From positions 372,001 to 436,000 of the forward strand of contig DATGLV010000024.1 of assembly GCA_035293945.1 (NCBI GenBank): a DNA stretch of 64,000 bases, written 5' to 3'. This document shows, piece by piece, positions 50,569 to 59,831 of this stretch. Below the pieces are notes generated by a model. That model did no database searches and was not told the origin of the DNA. It saw only the letters and a program-made list of their open reading frames with translations. The stretch comes from VAZQ01 sp035293945 (GTDB lineage: Bacteria; Pseudomonadota; Alphaproteobacteria; Rhizobiales; Xanthobacteraceae). The translations under genes were made by a program, and so were the position numbers. The first letter of the stretch is position 1. Each line of letters opens with the position of its first letter.

Positions 50569-53500
50569 ATGTCGGTGACCACATTCTTTTCAGTTTCGAC
50601 AGAAGCCGATCTCAATGCTGCGATTGCGGCGATCAATGTCGGCGGCACCGACTCCGCGACCAACACCTCCTACGTGATTGTCCTCACCGCTGATTTGGTG
50701 CTGACCGCGGACATCGCGGCCATCAATCTGGCGACTGGCGATGCGCTGGCCATCGAGGGAAGCAATACGGGCAACGACAACCTTACGGCTCAGATTGACG
50801 GCGACGGCTCCTACCGCGGCTTCGCGGTCAACGCGGGCACCGTCAATATAACCAATATGTCTTTGACCGGGATGAGGGCCCCGGGTGGCGCGGGCGGCAG
50901 CCCTGGCGGCGGAGGTGCACTTTACGTAGGCGCGAATGCTTCGGTGGTCACGAGCGCAGTGACCCTTGACGGCAGCGTCAGCGGCGGCATACCGGCGGGT
51001 GGCGCGATCTTCGTAGCGCAAGGCGGCGCGCTCGACGTCTCAACTGGGTCGGTCGGCGGCAGCGGCGGCGAAGCCGGCAGCGGCATCTTCATCCAAGGGA
51101 ACGACAGCATCACCCTGACCAACACGACCGTTACCGGGGTTATCGCCGACCAGGTCGGGTCCGGCCTCGGCTCCGGCGCCGGTTCGGTGGTCACTCAAGG
51201 CGCCGTCACGCTAAGTGCCGCTAACCACTACACCGGAGGAACGCAAATCGACGGCACGCTATCGCTGACGGTGGCGGGTGCGGCCGGCACCGGCGCGATC
51301 AGCTTCGCGGCTCCCTCGGGCGAGACGTTGATCACCGGTGCCGGCGCCGCGCCCACGAATATCATCGATGGGTTCGTCGCAAATGCGGCCACGGGCCATG
51401 TGAATGCGGACACGATCGACCTTGTCGGGATTGGATCGCCGACCGGCTACACGCTCTCAGCCACCAATCAACTGATCATATCCGGCAGCCAGGGAACGGC
51501 GACGCTCAATCTCGATCCGACCCAGAACTACGCGGCCGACACGTTCGTGCTGACGGCCGATTCCGGGACCGGCGCGGCGGCCGGCACGGTGGTCACGCTG
51601 GTGCAGAGCACCTTCCTGGTGGCGAGCGAGGCGGATCTTAATGCTGCGCTGGCCTCGATCGACGTTTCCGGCAAATGGGCCGCTCCTAATGTTGCATACA
51701 CGATCACCCTGACGGCGAGCTTTGCTCTCTCGAGCGACCTCAACGCGATCAATCTTGGATCCGGAGACACACTGACGATCGATGGGGCGGGCAACACCAT
51801 CGACGGCGCCGGCAAATATCGCGGGTTTTTCGACTACGCCGGCGGCGTGACGCTTGAGAACCTGGCGATCCAGAATGCCGTGGCGACGGGCGGGAGCGGC
51901 GGGGCCGGCGCGGTGGCCGGCGGTGGCGGCGCGGGTCTCGGTGGCGGCTTGTTCGTGGCCAGCGGCAGCGCAGCTACGCTCTCCAACGTGACGTTCATCG
52001 ACGATCAGGCCGTCGGCGGCGCGGCCGGCGCTACGGGTGGGACCGGGGTTGGTGGTGGCGGCGGCCTGGGCGGTGCGGGCGGTGCCGGCGGCGCCGGTAC
52101 GGGTGGCGCAAGAAACGGCGGCGGCGGCGGCATCGGCCTGTCGGCGACCGGCGGATCTGCGGCCGGGTCCACCGCTGGCGGGGCCGGCATCGTGATCGGT
52201 GCTGCGGGCGGAAACAGCGGCACGGGCAACTATCCGGTCGGCGGTGCGGGCGGTGCCTTCGGTGGAGGCGGCGGTGCTGCCGGCACCGTTCGTACGAGCG
52301 GCAGCGGTCGCGACCCTGTCACGCATTATGCTCCCGGTGTCGCCGGGAGCGGTGGTGTAGGCGGCAGCTTCGGCGGGGGTGCGAGCGGCAATGAAGCCGC
52401 CGGCTTTGGCGGAGGCGGCGCCAACAGCGCAGGCGGTTGGGGTGGCGGTGGCAGCGGCGCCTCGGCGGGCGGATTTGGTGGCGGCGCCGGTGTGGCCGGC
52501 GGAGCCGGTGGTGGCCTCGGCGCCGGCGGCGATGTTTTCGTCCAGCAGGGTGGTTCACTCACGATCGCGGGCGGTTCGCTCACAGGCGGCACCGCCGCGG
52601 GTGGAGCTGGAAGCGGCGGCGGAGGTTCGGGTGCTGCCTTTGGTGGCGGCATCTTTGTCCAGGGCACCAACAACCTGGCGTTCGCGCCTGCTTCCGGCCA
52701 GACCCTGAGCATTGGCGATGTCATCGGCGATGGAGCCGGTGTCGGCGGCGCGGGTGCTGCGAGCATCACCATAAATGGGGCCGGGACGGTGGTGCTGTCC
52801 GCCAGCAATACCTATACGGGGGGCACCACGCTCAAGGCCGGCACATTGTCCTTGCAGGCGCCGGCCGCTGCAGGGAGCGGGGCCATCACCTTCGCTTACG
52901 GCGCCGCAGCCACACTGGTCGTCGGCGCCGGCGATTTGCCGGGCAACATTATCAGCGGATTTCTGCCCGGCGACGTCATCGATCTTCAGGGTATCGGCAC
53001 CGCGACCAGCGCCGTGCTGGGCGCGGGTGACATCCTGAACGTCACCGGCGGGACCACTCCCGTCCAGCTCACGCTCGATCCGGCGCAGAATTTCACCGGC
53101 GAGTCTTTCACGACCGCGACCGACGACCATGGCGGAACGCTGGTAACCGCAACCGATGTCGCCAACGATTTCCCGCCCTCGATCTCCGGTACCGGGACTG
53201 TGACGGGCAACGACCACACCGCGCTGAGCCCACTCGCGGGAGTTACCGTTTCGGACCTGGATCCGGGGCAGACGGAAACCGTCACCTTGACGCTCTCCTC
53301 ACCCCTGAACGGCACGCTCTCCAACCTTTCGGGCGGCACTTATGATCCCGTCAAGGGCGTCTACACCGTCAGTGGAAGCGCCGCGGCGGTAACCGCTGCT
53401 CTCGACGCCCTGGTGTTTACTCCGACGATCTATCAGGTCGCTCCGGGCCAGACCGTATCCACCGTCTTCAGCCTGTCGGCGACCGACGGCTTGATGTTTT

Positions 53501-56424
53501 CGACCGCGACCGCGACCACGGTCGACATCACTGCACTGAACGACCCGCCGGTGATCTCGGGTGTCGGCGGCGCTCTGGTCGAGGGCTACTGGAACGTTCC
53601 GCTCAATCCGTTTGCGTCCGGAACAATCACCGATCCCGATTTCGGCGCGACCGAGAGCGTGACCTTCAGCGTCTCCGGCGGCGTGCTGTCGCTCTCGTTG
53701 CCGGGCTTCAGCCTGACGCAAACTGGTGTCGACACCTACGCCCTGTCGGCCGGCACGCCTGCCGACGTGTCCAAGGCGATCCAGGCGCTGCAGTTCACAG
53801 CATCGCCGAATCCCAGCGTGCCCGGCTATACCATCTCCTATGTCGGCATGTCGGTGTCTGACGGCATCGCGCCGCCGGTGACGGCCGAAGCCGAGGTGCT
53901 CACCGGACTACCCATATTTTCCGGGGTGAAGTCGAACCAGACCGTGGTGGATGGCAAGACGATCAGTCCATTCAGCTCGGTGGCGATCACCGATTCCGCC
54001 GGGCTCTCCATTCAGGGCTTGACCATTACGCTGTTTGATTCGTCCAGCAACTACCTGAACCCGACCGACGCCAACGGCACGCTCTCGGGCGCCAACCTCG
54101 TCAAGACCGGCATCGGCACCTACTCCCTGACGCCCGGCTCAACCCAAAGCGTCACCGCGGAGCTGGACGCGCTGGTCTTCACGCCCACGATCAGCGGCTC
54201 CACTGCGACGACGGATTTCAACCTCGCGGCCTTCGACGGTGCCACCACCGCCGACAACCAGGACACGTCAGTCATTGCATCGCCGCCCCCGATTCCGTTG
54301 GTCGCTTCGATCGTGGCCTCGCCAAACAGTGGCGACTGGAACACCGGAAAGATCATCACGCTCACTGTCACGATGAGCAAGAGCGTGACGGTCACGGGCA
54401 CACCGATCTTGTCGCTGAACGATGGCGGGACGGCGGTCTACCAGGGCGGGTCGGGCTCGAATGTCCTGACGTTCACTTACACGGTCGGGAACGGGCAGAA
54501 CGCCTCCGCGTTGGCGGTGACCGGAAACAATTTGAATGGATCGACTGTCGCCATCCAGGATGGCTCGGGCAATCAAGCCGATCTTTCCGGCGCGGACGTC
54601 ACCTTCCCGGGGCTCGCCATCGGGGCAACCGTGACCTCGATCTCGGCCAAGCCATCGGCGGGCGATCTCGGGGCGGGTAAGAAAGTCGTCTTCACCGTGG
54701 CCATGAGCGAGGCCGTCACAGTAAGCGGCGGCACGCCGTACTTGAGCCTGAACGACGGCGGCCAGGCGATCTATACTGCCGGGTCGGGCAGCAAACTCCT
54801 CACGTTTACCTACACGATTGGGGCGCTCGGGTCCGGTCAGAATGTCGCGTCGCTCGCCGTGACCGGCTTCAACTCCAACGGGGCGACCGTCTACGACTCC
54901 AACGTGCCCGCCGACACCGCCGATCTTTCCGGTGTGGCCAATTTCGCCGGCGGCCCGCAGATCGATACGGTCGCGCCGACCGTGTCTTCGGTCGCGGCCT
55001 CCGGCGCCGGGATCACCAACGGCAGCGGCGACCTCGATGCCGGCAACACGGTCACCCTCACGGTCGATTTCAGCGAGAACGTGACGGTCGTGGGCACGCC
55101 GTACCTGAGCCTCAATGATGGCGGCAAGGCCTTTTACACGAACGGATCGGGCAGCAGCACGCTGACGTTCACCTATACGGTGGTGGCCGGGCAGAACACC
55201 ACCGACCTCGCAGTCACCGGGGTCAGCACGAACGGCGGCAGCATCCGGGACGGCGCCGGCAACAACGCCATCCTCACTGGTGCGGTTAGCAATCCTCCCG
55301 GCATTCTGCAGATCGACACCAAGGCACCCACCATATCGGCGATCACAACCTCCGGGGCCGGGATCACCAGTGGCAACGGCGACCTCGATGCCGGCAAAGT
55401 CGTGGTGCTGACGGTCAAGTTCAGCGAAAACGTGACGGTCCTGGGCAACCCGTTCTTGACCCTCAACGACGGCGGCACTGCGAGCTATACGGGAGGCTCC
55501 GGCACCAGCGCCCTGACCTTCACCTACGTGGTAGCCGCCGGCGACAACACGTCCGACCTGACGGTGGCGGGGCTTGATCTCAATGGCGGGACGATCGTGG
55601 ACGCGGCCGGGAACAATGCGGTCACCTCCGGTGCGGTGAGGAATCCGCCCGGCACTCTCAAGATCGACACAACCGCCCCAACGATCACGCAGGTGCTGGT
55701 CTCCCCGGCCAGCGGCGAGGTGACCACGGGACATGCCATGCGCATTACCCTGGATACCAGCGAAGCCGTGAAGGTTGGCGGCACGCCGGTTCTGCTGCTC
55801 AACGACGGTGGCGTCGCGAGCTACGATGCCGTGCACTCGACCGCCACAGCGTTGGCGTTCAACTACACTGTAGCTGCCGGCCAGGTGACGACCGATCTCC
55901 AGGTCAGCGGCGTTCAGCTGCCAACGACCTCCTCGATTGCGGATCTTGCCGGCAACAATGCCAATCTGTCGGCTGCCGGCGCCGGTCTCGGCCTGCAGAT
56001 CAACACGACCAATACCGGTCCGGCCGGGCCGAACGGCGGCAATTTCACTATCAGCGGAAGCACCGAGCTCGAGCTGTTCGGGGCCTCGGTCGCAAACGTG
56101 ACGCTTGCATCGGGTGACACCGGGACCCTGCGGCTCGATGCTTCATCACAGTTCAATGGCACTGTGGCCGGGCTTGCTCTTGGCAACTATCTCGATCTCG
56201 CCGATATCGCGTTCGGTGGCAGCACAACGCTGGGCTACACGCCGAACGGCAGCAATACCGGCGGCATGTTGAACGCGACCGATGGAACCCACATTGCCAA
56301 TATCGCGCTGCTGGGCCAGTACATGGCATCGAGCTTTGTCATGGCGAGTGATGGCCATGGCGGCACGGTCATCAGCGATCCGCCCGCGACCCAGGCGCAG
56401 GCCATGAGCGTGTCACATGCCTGA
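50569..56424 (+). CDS. Giant repetitive secreted surface protein, probable type I secretion substrate
   Basis: This 1951-residue protein has no N-terminal signal peptide. Two N-terminal modules start FFSVSTEADLNAAIAAI (residue 6) and TFLVASEADLNAALASI (near 347). Each is followed by autotransporter-associated-strand motifs such as NTYTGGTTLKAGTLSL. Residues about 437-705 are very Gly-rich. Cadherin-like repeats occupy about 870-1240. Five Ig-like repeats of about 110 residues (VTVVGTPYLSLNDGG type) cover 1244-1813. The C-terminus has GNYLDLADIAFGGSTTLGYT and ALLGQYMASSFV, a tail frequent in large rhizobial secreted proteins. AGGGGGGC lies upstream of ATG 50569. Adhesin or biofilm role is inferred; no T1SS genes are nearby. 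Confidence 0.83.
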   Translation: MSVTTFFSVSTEADLNAAIAAINVGGTDSATNTSYVIVLTADLVLTADIAAINLATGDALAIEGSNTGNDNLTAQIDGDGSYRGFAVNAGTVNITNMSLTGMRAPGGAGGSPGGGGALYVGANASVVTSAVTLDGSVSGGIPAGGAIFVAQGGALDVSTGSVGGSGGEAGSGIFIQGNDSITLTNTTVTGVIADQVGSGLGSGAGSVVTQGAVTLSAANHYTGGTQIDGTLSLTVAGAAGTGAISFAAPSGETLITGAGAAPTNIIDGFVANAATGHVNADTIDLVGIGSPTGYTLSATNQLIISGSQGTATLNLDPTQNYAADTFVLTADSGTGAAAGTVVTLVQSTFLVASEADLNAALASIDVSGKWAAPNVAYTITLTASFALSSDLNAINLGSGDTLTIDGAGNTIDGAGKYRGFFDYAGGVTLENLAIQNAVATGGSGGAGAVAGGGGAGLGGGLFVASGSAATLSNVTFIDDQAVGGAAGATGGTGVGGGGGLGGAGGAGGAGTGGARNGGGGGIGLSATGGSAAGSTAGGAGIVIGAAGGNSGTGNYPVGGAGGAFGGGGGAAGTVRTSGSGRDPVTHYAPGVAGSGGVGGSFGGGASGNEAAGFGGGGANSAGGWGGGGSGASAGGFGGGAGVAGGAGGGLGAGGDVFVQQGGSLTIAGGSLTGGTAAGGAGSGGGGSGAAFGGGIFVQGTNNLAFAPASGQTLSIGDVIGDGAGVGGAGAASITINGAGTVVLSASNTYTGGTTLKAGTLSLQAPAAAGSGAITFAYGAAATLVVGAGDLPGNIISGFLPGDVIDLQGIGTATSAVLGAGDILNVTGGTTPVQLTLDPAQNFTGESFTTATDDHGGTLVTATDVANDFPPSISGTGTVTGNDHTALSPLAGVTVSDLDPGQTETVTLTLSSPLNGTLSNLSGGTYDPVKGVYTVSGSAAAVTAALDALVFTPTIYQVAPGQTVSTVFSLSATDGLMFSTATATTVDITALNDPPVISGVGGALVEGYWNVPLNPFASGTITDPDFGATESVTFSVSGGVLSLSLPGFSLTQTGVDTYALSAGTPADVSKAIQALQFTASPNPSVPGYTISYVGMSVSDGIAPPVTAEAEVLTGLPIFSGVKSNQTVVDGKTISPFSSVAITDSAGLSIQGLTITLFDSSSNYLNPTDANGTLSGANLVKTGIGTYSLTPGSTQSVTAELDALVFTPTISGSTATTDFNLAAFDGATTADNQDTSVIASPPPIPLVASIVASPNSGDWNTGKIITLTVTMSKSVTVTGTPILSLNDGGTAVYQGGSGSNVLTFTYTVGNGQNASALAVTGNNLNGSTVAIQDGSGNQADLSGADVTFPGLAIGATVTSISAKPSAGDLGAGKKVVFTVAMSEAVTVSGGTPYLSLNDGGQAIYTAGSGSKLLTFTYTIGALGSGQNVASLAVTGFNSNGATVYDSNVPADTADLSGVANFAGGPQIDTVAPTVSSVAASGAGITNGSGDLDAGNTVTLTVDFSENVTVVGTPYLSLNDGGKAFYTNGSGSSTLTFTYTVVAGQNTTDLAVTGVSTNGGSIRDGAGNNAILTGAVSNPPGILQIDTKAPTISAITTSGAGITSGNGDLDAGKVVVLTVKFSENVTVLGNPFLTLNDGGTASYTGGSGTSALTFTYVVAAGDNTSDLTVAGLDLNGGTIVDAAGNNAVTSGAVRNPPGTLKIDTTAPTITQVLVSPASGEVTTGHAMRITLDTSEAVKVGGTPVLLLNDGGVASYDAVHSTATALAFNYTVAAGQVTTDLQVSGVQLPTTSSIADLAGNNANLSAAGAGLGLQINTTNTGPAGPNGGNFTISGSTELELFGASVANVTLASGDTGTLRLDASSQFNGTVAGLALGNYLDLADIAFGGSTTLGYTPNGSNTGGMLNATDGTHIANIALLGQYMASSFVMASDGHGGTVISDPPATQAQAMSVSHA

Positions 56425-56586
56425 TCCGGTCTCCGCTTGCGATCGGCTATTTTGAAAAGGCGAGGGCGATCACCAGGGTGGCCGCCCGCTCCCGGGGATC
56501 ACACGAAGAGAAGACATCAATATGAGCAAATCTGGTCTGCTCCTCGACGGAGCGCCGACATCGCTGGCGGAGATGAGAAGTCGGGC

Positions 56587-56694
56587 CATTTGGTGATCAC
56601 CCGCGCTTGACGCGATATTGCAAATCAGATTACTCACGAAATTGACAATCAGAAGCTCCGCCCGGGCGAGAGATCGCGCCGGGCTTTTTCGTAT
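56587..56694. repeat. Terminator-bearing repeat, copy B
   Basis: It is almost identical to copy C: CATTTGGTGATCACCCGCGC, CGCGATATTGCAAATCAG, ATTACTCACGAAATTGA. The hairpin is CCCGGGCGA-GAGA-TCGCGCCGGG with one bulge, followed by CTTTTTC. It lies 163 bp after the giant gene and could terminate its transcript. Confidence 0.85.
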
Positions 56695-57003
56695 GCGACT
56701 TCGCGCGCGGTCTCCCGGCATCTGATTGCGTGCGCGCGATAGAGTCTTCGCGCCAGAGTGAAAGATGAGCACCAAATTCTGGGAAAGATTCGTTGAACGA
56801 AAGTCGCTACGCGGCATCATGCCCAATTAGATTATTTTTGCGTTGGCGGGTTCGAGGCTGTCAGTCGCTCGTCGTCGATGTTGGTTGTTGATGCCGGAGG
56901 CTGCCATATGGATCCACCGCCCCTTCCTCTAGTCTACCGCGGAAAGTCGGGCGGTAGTACGCCGGCCGTCTCGGCAAAGCTGCAGGTTTGCAGCTAAAAG
57001 CGG

Positions 57004-57150
57004 TCATTGCCGGGCTTGACCAGGCTTGACCCGGCAATCCATCTTCTTGCGAAGATGGACCCGCGGGTCATCAGGGCGTGTTACGCCCGTCTTCGACGGG
57101 CTATGCCCGCGGGTGACGAGTGAGGCGAACCTTTTCGATCGGAACATGCG
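57004..57150. repeat. Dispersed repeat, copy 2 of 2
   Basis: This copy matches 21290-21426, including TTGACCCGGCAATCCATCTT, GGACCCGCGGGTCAT and GCCCGTCTTCGACGGGC. It has an extra TTGCGAAGATGG that completes a hairpin missing in copy 1, so it may be the more intact form. Confidence 0.85.
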
Positions 57151-57232
57151 TTAGCCAAAGGAAGCTCAGGTCGTTGCCCTCGAAGGTGAGAACCCTTATT
57201 CATTGGTCTATTGCGGCAACGGAGCCGATCCT

Positions 57233-57643
57233 ATGACGACGCGACGTGCAGCCTGCTGCTGCGGACAGCTTCATCTCACCATAGAGGGCGAGCCATCGCG
57301 CATCTCTATGTGCCACTGTCTGGAGTGCCAGCGACGCACTGGCGCCGTTATCAGCAACCAGGCTCGGTTTCCCCGCGACCAGATCACCTTCGAGGGGAGG
57401 GCGACAGCGTGGACGCGGACGGCCGCAAGTGGCAACAAGCTTACTTTCCATTTCTGTCCGATTTGCGGGTCCACCGTCTACTGGGAGAACGAAGGTTTTC
57501 CTGGCCTTGTCGCAGTTGCGATCGGCAACTTTGCGGATCCGAGTTTCCCGGCGCCGACCATCGCGGTCTGGGAGGAATCGCGTCACCCCTGGGTTTCCTT
57601 ACCGCCGGATATCCCGCCAAAGCGATCCGCGCAGCAGGGTTGA
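57233..57643 (+). CDS. GFA-family protein (CENP-V/Gfa-like zinc protein)
   Basis: This 136-residue zinc-binding protein belongs to the glutathione-dependent formaldehyde-activating enzyme-like family. The cysteine motifs are all present: RAACCCGQLHL, MCHCLECQRRTGAV and HFCPICGSTVYW. The enzymatic role of the wider family is disputed, so I do not infer formaldehyde metabolism. GGAG lies 8 nt before ATG 57233. Repeated segments flank it on both sides, consistent with an acquired gene. Confidence 0.88.
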   Translation: MTTRRAACCCGQLHLTIEGEPSRISMCHCLECQRRTGAVISNQARFPRDQITFEGRATAWTRTAASGNKLTFHFCPICGSTVYWENEGFPGLVAVAIGNFADPSFPAPTIAVWEESRHPWVSLPPDIPPKRSAQQG

Positions 57644-57851
57644 TCGCGATCGCAACCCGTTTCCTGGTTTCGTGTCTCACCACAGGGGTGCAGGTCCAAC
57701 GACGATTTCCTGTTATCGCCTGTTCTAACAGGGAGCGGCCGACGGTAGAACGCCGGCCGTCTCGCAGGAGTTGTAGAGTTGCAGCCTGCCAAGGAACCCC
57801 AGATCTTTTCCGCCGCGGGGCCCATGTCCGGTCTCACCCAGATAGCTGCCT

Positions 57852-57935
57852 GCCCGAGCCACATGCCGAGGCAGGCGACCGCAAGCGCCCGCGATCGACG
57901 CGGAACCGGGCGAGAGGTTAAGGGCCGACACTATG
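57852..57935 (-). pseudogene. Fragment of a TauE/SafE-family gene
   Basis: TGCCCGAGCCACATGCCGAG and the next 12 bases are identical to 60686-60717 within the intact TSUP gene. Homology continues at lower identity for about 50 bp. In translation VSALNLSPGSASIAG matches VSALNLSLGPASIAA. The fragment is frameshifted and short. It lies just before repeat copy C and the toxin gene. Confidence 0.75.
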
Positions 57936-57982
57936 GGCGCCTCATTGCTGACGGCGATGCTCGTCTGGGCGAGGTCGTGGCA

Positions 57983-58091
57983 CATTTGGTTGATCACCCG
58001 CGCTTGACGCGATATTGCAAATCAGATTACTCACGAAATTGAAAATCAGAAGCTGCGCCCGGGCGAGAGATCGCGCCGGGTTTTTTTGTAT
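57983..58091. repeat. Terminator-bearing repeat, copy C
   Basis: This is the best-formed copy. The hairpin (CCCGGGCGA with TCGCGCCGGG) is followed by seven T residues. It lies about 110 bp upstream of a second terminator and about 160 bp upstream of the toxin gene. The rest of the 607-bp spacer 57644-58250 shows no gene. Confidence 0.85.
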
Positions 58092-58200
58092 CTGTCGCGC
58101 GTCGGGTCGCGCTCAAGCGGGCCGTGATGTGCCCGCAGCAGGAAGCCTCGCGCCGGCCCCCATTAGCTGACCCTCAGTCGACATCACCAACAAAACCACA

Positions 58201-58225
58201 GGCTCCCTCGTCGGGGGCCTTTTTT
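58201..58225 (+). terminator. Intrinsic terminator in the toxin gene leader
   Basis: GGCTCCC and GGGGGCC form a 7-bp stem with one G-T pair, followed by six T residues. It ends 25 nt before the chosen ATG of the toxin gene. It therefore either ends an upstream small transcript or attenuates the toxin mRNA. Confidence 0.7.
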
Positions 58226-58250
58226 GTTTGTCCAGCCAATTGGCCCGCCG

Positions 58251-59831
58251 ATGCCGAATCCATTCGATGGAAATGACGGATCATGGCCGAGTCTCTGGCC
58301 GCAATATGCCCCGTCGAATCTGCCGTTCAACGGCCCGTCCGTTCCGAGCAGCTTTTACGACGATTGGACGACAGGTAGCCCGGCGGTCCAGGCCGCCTAT
58401 GACTTTTGGTTTGGAGCAGGCAAGAGCGGCACTGCCGCGAATGCGGCACCTGATGCTTCGGCGGTATCGAGTGCTGCAGCGAATCCGGCGCCGAGCCTGT
58501 CAACCATACCGAGCACTGGCGCTCCTGTATTCCCGAGTTGGGCCGATCCCTATCTCAAGGCGCCGTCGAGCAACTTCCCGCCGAGCGCAATCGCCTCCTC
58601 TCCGGCGGCGAACTGGGGCGCGTTTGCCCCGACACCGCCGCTCATATCGGATGTGACCAAGCAATATCTGCTGCCGCTTTCGCCGCTGCGATTGCCCTAC
58701 AGCGCGGCCGCCGGAGGCATATGGGAAGGGCTCGCCAAGGAGCTCGAACAAAAAGAGCGGGCGAACGGCCTTCCGACTGACGGCTTCCTCGGCTCCTTCG
58801 CCTACCTGCCGACCTCGAGCGACACGGACGCTTCGCCGAGCCACCAGCCGCAGTCGTTTCCAAGCGGCCCCGCTGACGTTCCTCTTTCCGCTTCGACGCT
58901 GAACAACAATTTCCTCCCCAACGGTTTGCCGCGCTTCACCGGTGGTCCGCCAGATTATTTGTCTGCACCACCAGCAGCGGCGCCAAGCGATCCTGCAGAT
59001 TCCGCGCCTGCAAATCAATCCATCCTGTTCCGGCACCCGCGGTCGAGCTTTGATCTCGGTGGCATCGGCGCCACCAGCAATGGTCCGGACACGCGCGAGC
59101 TCGCAGAGCCCGGATTGCCGCTGACGAAATCCGGAGAACCGTATTTTCCGCCGACGTCGCCGCTCCTGGGTACGCAGGGGCAAGCCCAATACGCCGCGCG
59201 CGGGGGCGCGCAGCTATTGGCACCGCTTACATACGACACCCTCACCTGGGCACCCCCGTCGGTCACCGCCGTCAATGCTGCGGGCAAGCTGCCGAGTCAA
59301 CCTCCGCTTGGCTTAGCGGCGGCCATCGACGCGGCCTCGATATTCTTCCCCGAGGGTCGCGTCGCCCGCGCCGCGGAGTTCGGCCTGGGCGCTGGTGAGA
59401 GGGCCTTTCCAGAACTCATCACGGGGCCATATGGAGAACTCAAGGGGACCCTTCCGCCGGGGTGGCAGGCGAACCACATCAACCAATCTGCGGCATTCAA
59501 AAAACTTGTTCCGCACGACGAAGGTTTCAGTGTAGCGATGAGAGGAGATGTCATTACCGAACCGGGAACGCCCCACCATATCTTCCATCGTTTCTTAGAA
59601 GACTTTTGGGACCAGTTCCGCGAGGAAGTCGGCAGCCGTTATGGTGAAAAGCCTACGATTAATGAATACCATCAAGCAGCGAAGCAGGCGCTCATTACCT
59701 CCGGCTTCACGCCTGAACAAGCTTCCTACCTCGTGGAGCAAGCAGCCAACCAACTTACGAGTAAAGGAGTGAGCTTGTCCGATAAGGTGCCTGAGATTCC
59801 GATCGCGATTTGGCGCAGAAGGAAAATGTGA
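58251..59831 (+). CDS. Candidate polymorphic toxin with C-terminal HNH-like domain
   Basis: This is a 526-residue protein. The first 350 residues are Pro/Ser/Ala-rich and low-complexity (PNPFDGNDGSWPSLWPQYAP onward), with no signal peptide. A hydrophobic hinge (LGLAAAIDAASIFFPEGR) follows. The last 130 residues form a compact domain containing GWQANHINQSAAFKKLVP and GTPHHIFHRFLEDFWDQFR. Conserved-looking His and Asn are spaced as in HNH/AHH-type nuclease toxins. A variable tail domain with a 1-nt-overlapping small downstream gene is the classic toxin-immunity layout. TTG 58224 is an alternative start but lies in the terminator tail. Secretion route unknown. Confidence 0.65.
   Translation: MPNPFDGNDGSWPSLWPQYAPSNLPFNGPSVPSSFYDDWTTGSPAVQAAYDFWFGAGKSGTAANAAPDASAVSSAAANPAPSLSTIPSTGAPVFPSWADPYLKAPSSNFPPSAIASSPAANWGAFAPTPPLISDVTKQYLLPLSPLRLPYSAAAGGIWEGLAKELEQKERANGLPTDGFLGSFAYLPTSSDTDASPSHQPQSFPSGPADVPLSASTLNNNFLPNGLPRFTGGPPDYLSAPPAAAPSDPADSAPANQSILFRHPRSSFDLGGIGATSNGPDTRELAEPGLPLTKSGEPYFPPTSPLLGTQGQAQYAARGGAQLLAPLTYDTLTWAPPSVTAVNAAGKLPSQPPLGLAAAIDAASIFFPEGRVARAAEFGLGAGERAFPELITGPYGELKGTLPPGWQANHINQSAAFKKLVPHDEGFSVAMRGDVITEPGTPHHIFHRFLEDFWDQFREEVGSRYGEKPTINEYHQAAKQALITSGFTPEQASYLVEQAANQLTSKGVSLSDKVPEIPIAIWRRRKM

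Larger units (their letters stand above)
56425..57232. other. 808-bp spacer with repeats
   Basis: It holds copy B of the terminator-bearing repeat and copy 2 of the 21290 repeat. It also holds a segment around 56950-56995 (ACGCCGGCCGTCTCG, then TGCAGC) that recurs at 57740-57783 on the other side of the GFA gene. A stretch at about 56551-56577 resembles the TSUP gene at 60.7 kb. I see no gene. Confidence 0.6.

Noticed and set aside
54268..55836. 522-residue minus-strand open frame inside the giant surface-protein gene
   Set aside because: It mirrors the Ig-like repeats on the other strand. Its apparent repeats come from the DNA repeats of the real gene.
57233..57643. Formaldehyde-activating enzyme call
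   Set aside because: The Cys motifs support family membership only. No formaldehyde or glutathione pathway genes are nearby.
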